Source: Amnibacterium flavum
GTDB taxonomy: Bacteria > Actinomycetota > Actinomycetes > Actinomycetales > Microbacteriaceae
DNA length: 64,000 nt
Assembly (NCBI RefSeq): GCF_003097495.1
Contig: NZ_QEOP01000002.1
Coordinates: 620,001 to 684,000, forward strand
Direction: 5' to 3'
Shown here one piece after another: positions 59,872 to 64,000 of the stretch. The first letter of the stretch is position 1; each line of letters begins with the position of its first letter. The translations under genes were made by a program, and so were the position numbers. The notes beneath the pieces are model-generated. The model ran no database searches. It was not told the DNA's origin and saw nothing but the letters and a program-made list of their open reading frames with translations.

Positions 59872-62046
59872 TCAGAACCCGGGCAGCAGACTGACGACGA
59901 GGTCGATCAGCTTGATCCCGATGAACGGCGCGATGACACCGCCGAGCCCGTAGACGAGCAGGTTGCGGGCGAGGGTCTTCGACGCGTCGAGTGCGCGGTA
60001 CTTCACTCCGCGCAGTGCGAGCGGGATGAGGATCACGATGATGATCGCGTTGAAGATGACGGCCGACAGCACCGCCGATGCGGGGGAGCCGAGCCGCATG
60101 ATGTTGAGCGCGGCGAGGCCGGGGAAGACGCCCATGAACATCGCGGGGATGATCGCGAAGTACTTGGCGATGTCGTTCGCGATCGAGAACGTCGTGAGCG
60201 CACCGCGCGTGATGAGCAGCTGCTTGCCGATCCGGACGATGTCGATGAGCTTCGTCGGGTCGGAGTCGAGGTCGACCATGTTGCCGGCCTCCTTCGCGGC
60301 CGAGGTTCCCGTGTTCATCGCGACGCCGACGTCGGCCTGGGCCAGAGCGGGTGCGTCATTGGTGCCGTCGCCGGTCATCGCGACCAGGTTGCCGCCCTCC
60401 TGCTCCCGGCGGATCAGCGCGAGCTTGTCCTCGGGCGTCGCCTCGGCGAGATAGTCGTCGACGCCCGCCTCCGCGGCGATGGCCTTGGCGGTCAGCGGGT
60501 TGTCGCCCGTGATCATGACCGTGCGGATGCCCATGTTGCGCAGGTCGGCGAACCGCTCCGCGAGCCCCTCCTTGACGATGTCCTTGAGGTGGACGACCCC
60601 CAGGATGCGACCCCGGCCGTCGGCGGCGCGCTCGGCCACCACGAGCGGGGTTCCACCCGACTGGGCGACCCGGTCGGTGACCGTGGTGACCTCGTCGACG
60701 AGCGAGCTCGCGAGGGGGCCGTCCTCCTCGAGCCAGCGCAGCACTGCGGAGCCGGCGCCCTTGCGGATCTGACGTCCGTCGGCGAAGTCGACCCCGCTCA
60801 TACGCGTCTGCGCCGTGAAGGGCACGACCTCGCCGCTCGGGGCGTCGTCTCGGACGAAGCCCTTCGTCTCGGCCAGGGTCACGATCGAGGTGCCCTCGGG
60901 GGTCGGGTCGCTGAGAGACGAGGTTCCCGCCGCGGCGACGAGGGCCCGGACGGTCGAGTGGTCGATGGTGACGAACTCGGTCGCCTGGCGGTTGCCGTAC
61001 GTGATCGTGCCGGTCTTGTCGAGCAGCAGGGTGGTGACGTCACCCGCCGCCTCGACGGCACGACCCGACATCGCGAGCACGTTGCGCTGCACGAGACGGT
61101 CCATTCCGGCGATGCCGATGGCCGAGAGCAGCGCGCCGATCGTGGTGGGGATGAGGCAGACCAGCAGGGCGATGAGGATCGGGATGCTGACCGGGCTCGC
61201 CGCGTACGACGCGATCGGGTTCAGGGTGAGCGCGACGACGACGAACACGATGGAGAGCGCGGCGAGCAGGATGTTCAGCGCGATCTCGTTCGGCGTCTTC
61301 TGCCGGGATGCGCCCTCGACGAGCGCGATCATCCGGTCGACGAACGTCTCGCCGGGCTTCGAGGTGATGCGCACGACGATCCGGTCCGACAGCACCCGGG
61401 TGCCGCCGGTGACCGCGCTGCGGTCGCCTCCCGATTCGCGGACGACGGGCGCCGACTCTCCGGTGATGGCCGACTCGTCGACCGAGGCGATACCCCAGAC
61501 GATGTCGCCGTCGCCGGGGACGAGCTCGCCCGCCGTCACGACGACGTGGTCGCCGAGTCGCAGGTCGGGGGAGGCCACCTCCGCGATGGCGGCCGTCGCC
61601 CCGTCGCCGCCGGTCGCCGGGTCGTAGCCGTCGATGCGATGGGCCATCGTGGTGGTGCGGGTCTTGCGGAGGCTGTCGGCCTGCGCCTTGCCGCGCCCTT
61701 CGGCGACCGCCTCGGCCAGGTTGGCGAAGATGACCGTCAGCCAGAGCCAGACCGCGATGGTTCCGGTGAAGACGCCGGGCACGGGGGTCCCGCCCGACTG
61801 GGCGGGGCCGCCGAGGAACGGTTCCGCGATGGCGAGGACCGTGGTGAACGCGGCGCCGACCCAGACGATGAACATGACGGGGTTCCGCCACATCTCGCGG
61901 GGGTCGAGCTTGCGGAACGCACCGGGGAGGGCCGCGACGACCTGCGCCCAGGTGAAGGCGCCCTTGGGGGCGGTGGAGCCGCCTGCGGGGGCGCCCGGGG
62001 TCGCCGGGCCCGTCTCGGTCGAGTGTGCGGGGAGGAGTGTCGACAT
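59872..62046 (-). CDS. kdpB: K+-transporting P-type ATPase, catalytic subunit
   Basis: 724 residues. Phosphorylation motif [16 protein letters not shown] in [11 protein letters not shown], hinge [20 protein letters not shown], and [20 protein letters not shown]. Hydrolyses ATP to pull K+ through KdpA. All essential motifs are present. Three nucleotides separate it from kdpA. Confidence 0.97.
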   Translation of the reverse strand: MSTLLPAHSTETGPATPGAPAGGSTAPKGAFTWAQVVAALPGAFRKLDPREMWRNPVMFIVWVGAAFTTVLAIAEPFLGGPAQSGGTPVPGVFTGTIAVWLWLTVIFANLAEAVAEGRGKAQADSLRKTRTTTMAHRIDGYDPATGGDGATAAIAEVASPDLRLGDHVVVTAGELVPGDGDIVWGIASVDESAITGESAPVVRESGGDRSAVTGGTRVLSDRIVVRITSKPGETFVDRMIALVEGASRQKTPNEIALNILLAALSIVFVVVALTLNPIASYAASPVSIPILIALLVCLIPTTIGALLSAIGIAGMDRLVQRNVLAMSGRAVEAAGDVTTLLLDKTGTITYGNRQATEFVTIDHSTVRALVAAAGTSSLSDPTPEGTSIVTLAETKGFVRDDAPSGEVVPFTAQTRMSGVDFADGRQIRKGAGSAVLRWLEEDGPLASSLVDEVTTVTDRVAQSGGTPLVVAERAADGRGRILGVVHLKDIVKEGLAERFADLRNMGIRTVMITGDNPLTAKAIAAEAGVDDYLAEATPEDKLALIRREQEGGNLVAMTGDGTNDAPALAQADVGVAMNTGTSAAKEAGNMVDLDSDPTKLIDIVRIGKQLLITRGALTTFSIANDIAKYFAIIPAMFMGVFPGLAALNIMRLGSPASAVLSAVIFNAIIIVILIPLALRGVKYRALDASKTLARNLLVYGLGGVIAPFIGIKLIDLVVSLLPGF

Positions 62047-62049
62047 GGT

Positions 62050-63723
62050 TTATAGAAGCCCTTCCGCCAGGGGACCCAGCGTGAGAACGGGGAAGAAGGT
62101 CAGGGCGGTCACGATGACCGTGACGCCCGCGAGGAGGCCCGCGAAGAGCGGACGGTGGGTGGGAAGGGTCCCCGCGGTGGCGGGCACCCTGTCCTGGGCG
62201 GCGAGCGCGCCGGCGAGGGCGAGTACGAAGACGATCGGCAGGAAGCGGCCGAGCAGCATGGCGGCGCCGAGCGCCGTGTTGAGCCACGGGGTGTTCGCGG
62301 TGAGACCGGCGAACGCCGACCCGTTGTTGTTCGCCGCGGACGTGAACGCGTACACCACCTCGGAGAGGCCGTGGATTCCGGGGTTCCAGATCGACGTGCT
62401 CTCCACGTCCTCACGGACGCCGGGGATCGCGAAGCTGAGCGCGGTTCCCACGAGCACGAGGACGGGCATCACGAGGATGTAGAGGCTCGCGAGTTTGATC
62501 TCGCGCGTCCCGATCTTCTTGCCGAGGTACTCGGGGGTGCGTCCGACCAGCAGACCGGCGATGAACACCGTGATGATGGCGAGGATCAGGATGCTGTAGA
62601 GCCCCGATCCGACACCGCCGGGTGCCACCTCGCCGAGCATCATGTTGATCATCGGCATGAGGCCGCCGAGTGCCGTGTACGAGTCGTGCATCGAGTTGAC
62701 GGCACCCGTCGAGGTGATCGTGCTGCCGGTGGCGAAGAGGGTCGAGCCGAAGATGCCGAACCGGGTCTCCTTGCCCTCCATCGCTCCGCCCGCGAGCTGC
62801 GGTGCGGTGCCGGCCCCGTTCGCCTCGAAGATCGAGAGGAAAGTGAGCGAGACGAGGAAGAGTCCGGCCATGACGCCGAGGATCGCGTAACCCTGCTTGT
62901 TCGAGCCGACCATGCGGCCGAAGGTGCGGGGCAGGCTGAACGGGATGACCGTCATCAGCACGATGGCGAACAGATTCGTCCAGGCGGTCGGGTTCTCGAA
63001 CGGATGCGCCGAGTTGACGTTGAAGAAGCCGCCGCCGTTCGTGCCGAGCTGCTTGATCGCCTCCTGCGACGCGACCGGGCCGCCCGGGATGCTCTGGGCG
63101 CCTCCCGACACCGTGATGATGTCGGTGAAGCCGGCGAAGTTCTGCACGACGCCGCCGATGATGAGCACGATCGCCGCGACCGCGGCGAGCGGCAGCAGCA
63201 GGCGGAAGACACCGCGGATCAGGTCGACCCAGAAGTTGCCGAGTGTGCCCGACGAGGTGCGGGCGAACCCGCGGACCAGGGCGATCGCCACGGCGATGCC
63301 GACCGCGGCGGAGACGAAGTTCTGCACGGCGAGGCCGAGCAGCTGGACCGTGTAGCCGAGGGTGACGTCGCCCGAGTAGCTCTGCCAGTTCGTGTTCGTC
63401 ACGAACGAGATGGCCGTGTTGAACGACAGCCCCTCGGGGACCGCGGGGAAACCGAGCGAGTAGGGGAGTACCGCCTGCAGGCGCTGGATCAGGTAGAGCA
63501 GCAGCACGCTGACGAGCGAGAACGACAGGACACCGCGCAGGTAGGCCTGCCAGGTCTGCTCGGAGTCCGGGTCGACGCCGATGATGCGGTAGATGCCGCG
63601 CTCGAAGCCGAGGTGCCGTCGCGCGGTGAAGGTGTGCGCCATGTAGTCGCCGAGAGGGCGGTACAGCACCACCAGGATGAGGACGAGAGTGGCGACCTGG
63701 AGGATCGCGAAGAGAGCCGCCAT
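62050..63723 (-). CDS. kdpA: K+-transporting ATPase subunit A
   Basis: 557 residues, about ten helices. Selectivity-filter regions: [47 protein letters not shown] and [14 protein letters not shown], in the order of the four pore loops. Binds and passes K+. Its ATG overlaps the kdpF stop by one base (TGATG). Confidence 0.97.
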   Translation of the reverse strand: MAALFAILQVATLVLILVVLYRPLGDYMAHTFTARRHLGFERGIYRIIGVDPDSEQTWQAYLRGVLSFSLVSVLLLYLIQRLQAVLPYSLGFPAVPEGLSFNTAISFVTNTNWQSYSGDVTLGYTVQLLGLAVQNFVSAAVGIAVAIALVRGFARTSSGTLGNFWVDLIRGVFRLLLPLAAVAAIVLIIGGVVQNFAGFTDIITVSGGAQSIPGGPVASQEAIKQLGTNGGGFFNVNSAHPFENPTAWTNLFAIVLMTVIPFSLPRTFGRMVGSNKQGYAILGVMAGLFLVSLTFLSIFEANGAGTAPQLAGGAMEGKETRFGIFGSTLFATGSTITSTGAVNSMHDSYTALGGLMPMINMMLGEVAPGGVGSGLYSILILAIITVFIAGLLVGRTPEYLGKKIGTREIKLASLYILVMPVLVLVGTALSFAIPGVREDVESTSIWNPGIHGLSEVVYAFTSAANNNGSAFAGLTANTPWLNTALGAAMLLGRFLPIVFVLALAGALAAQDRVPATAGTLPTHRPLFAGLLAGVTVIVTALTFFPVLTLGPLAEGLL

Positions 63724-63812
63724 CAGAACCTCTCGGGCTTCACGAGGGCGAAGACGAGGTAGACGGTTGCGGCCACGCCGAGCACGGCGGCCAGCAGTTC
63801 GAAGACGATCAC
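63723..63812 (-). CDS. kdpF: K+-transporting ATPase subunit F
   Basis: 29 residues: [20 protein letters not shown] then FALVKPERF, one membrane helix with the usual KdpF ending. Stabilises the Kdp complex. GTG start overlaps the stop of the preceding tiny ORF (GTGA) and its stop overlaps kdpA, so three genes are translationally chained. Confidence 0.9.
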   Translation of the reverse strand: MIVFELLAAVLGVAATVYLVFALVKPERF

Positions 63813-63892
63813 AGCTTCTCCACCGCCTTCGCCACGAGGGCGACCAGTGCGAAGAGGGCTACCGCTCCGAGGATGTACACGATGTCGAGCAC
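63809..63892 (-). CDS. Tiny membrane protein before kdpF (27 residues)
   Basis: Reads [20 protein letters not shown] and ends AKAVEKL: one hydrophobic helix with a basic end, GTG start, 4-nt GTGA overlap with kdpF. The same kind of ORF precedes kdpF in other actinobacteria from memory. It could be an extra small subunit of the Kdp pump. GGAG lies 11 nt upstream, a long spacing. Confidence 0.68.
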   Translation of the reverse strand: MLDIVYILGAVALFALVALVAKAVEKL

Positions 63893-64000
63893 GTTGAAGG
63901 GACTCCATCACGAGGAAGTTGACCCCGCCGCACACGGCGACGGGCACGCCGGATTCGGCGCGACTCCTGATTGAAAGCCCGTGAGGAGGCGCCCCGCCCG

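Noticed and set aside
59779-63762. Two long plus-strand frames opposite kdpA and kdpB
   Set aside because: Both are antisense to conserved kdp genes and rich in Asp/Arg/Glu/His, the shadow pattern of membrane-protein genes.

Overview
High-GC actinobacterial chromosome segment, most likely from Microbacteriaceae (Microbacterium-like). The signs are strong G/C third-position bias, many GTG and TTG starts, an actinobacterial fatty-acid block, DUF222/HNH, DUF3145 and DUF1206 families, an LAxTG sorting signal, and many starts lying 6-8 nt after a TANNNT -10 hexamer (leaderless transcripts). There is no prophage, transposase, CRISPR array or rRNA. The genes read as chromosomal throughout.

Layout. 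0-7.7 kb: end of a methionine ABC importer (metQ, partial metN), small secreted or membrane proteins, a DUF222-HNH protein, an SDR, an aldo/keto reductase and a DUF1206 membrane protein. 7.8-15.4 kb: a sugar-acid/glycoside catabolic cluster. It holds a XylX-type 2-keto-3-deoxy-pentonate dehydratase, an alpha-ketoglutarate-semialdehyde dehydrogenase, a Gfo/Idh/MocA oxidoreductase with a small translationally coupled partner, a TetR regulator, ThuA and a ThuB-like oxidoreductase. Two 26-bp inverted repeats in this cluster recur in the same form directly in front of a distant sugar isomerase at 38.85 kb, which suggests one regulon. 15.4-22 kb: secreted lytic transglycosylase-like protein, quinone oxidoreductase, S9 peptidase, DUF1684, PadR, DUF3145, then a four-copy ~111-bp tandem repeat. 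22.6-32.5 kb: fabF-acpP-fabH-fabD, fasR-like regulator and aceE, all on the minus strand, linking pyruvate dehydrogenase to fatty-acid synthesis. The block is split by three plus-strand genes (SatD family, membrane protein, DUF4870). 32.9-44.9 kb: sortase-anchored surface protein, SDRs, tRNA-Val(TAC) with a duplicated 3' end, MmyB-type regulator, isomerase, MFS exporter behind a hairpin-rich leader, and two nuclease-like proteins. 45-53.8 kb: tandem paralogous membrane-anchored proteins, PolX-like PHP protein, DUF72, an NCS1 permease with a ~740-residue disordered N-terminus, and a coiled-coil protein with a degenerate zinc ribbon. 53.9-54.3 kb: RNase P RNA. 54.7-63.9 kb: the potassium uptake operon (tiny membrane ORF, kdpF, A, B, C, D, E) followed by an ArsB/SLC13-type transporter.

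The best candidate for an undescribed system is the 26-bp-operator regulon: TetR, ThuA/ThuB, Gfo/Idh pair, unlinked isomerase, possibly feeding the XylX/KGSADH module. Everything here was read by eye. Family assignments rest on recognised motifs and remembered family sequences, not on searches.
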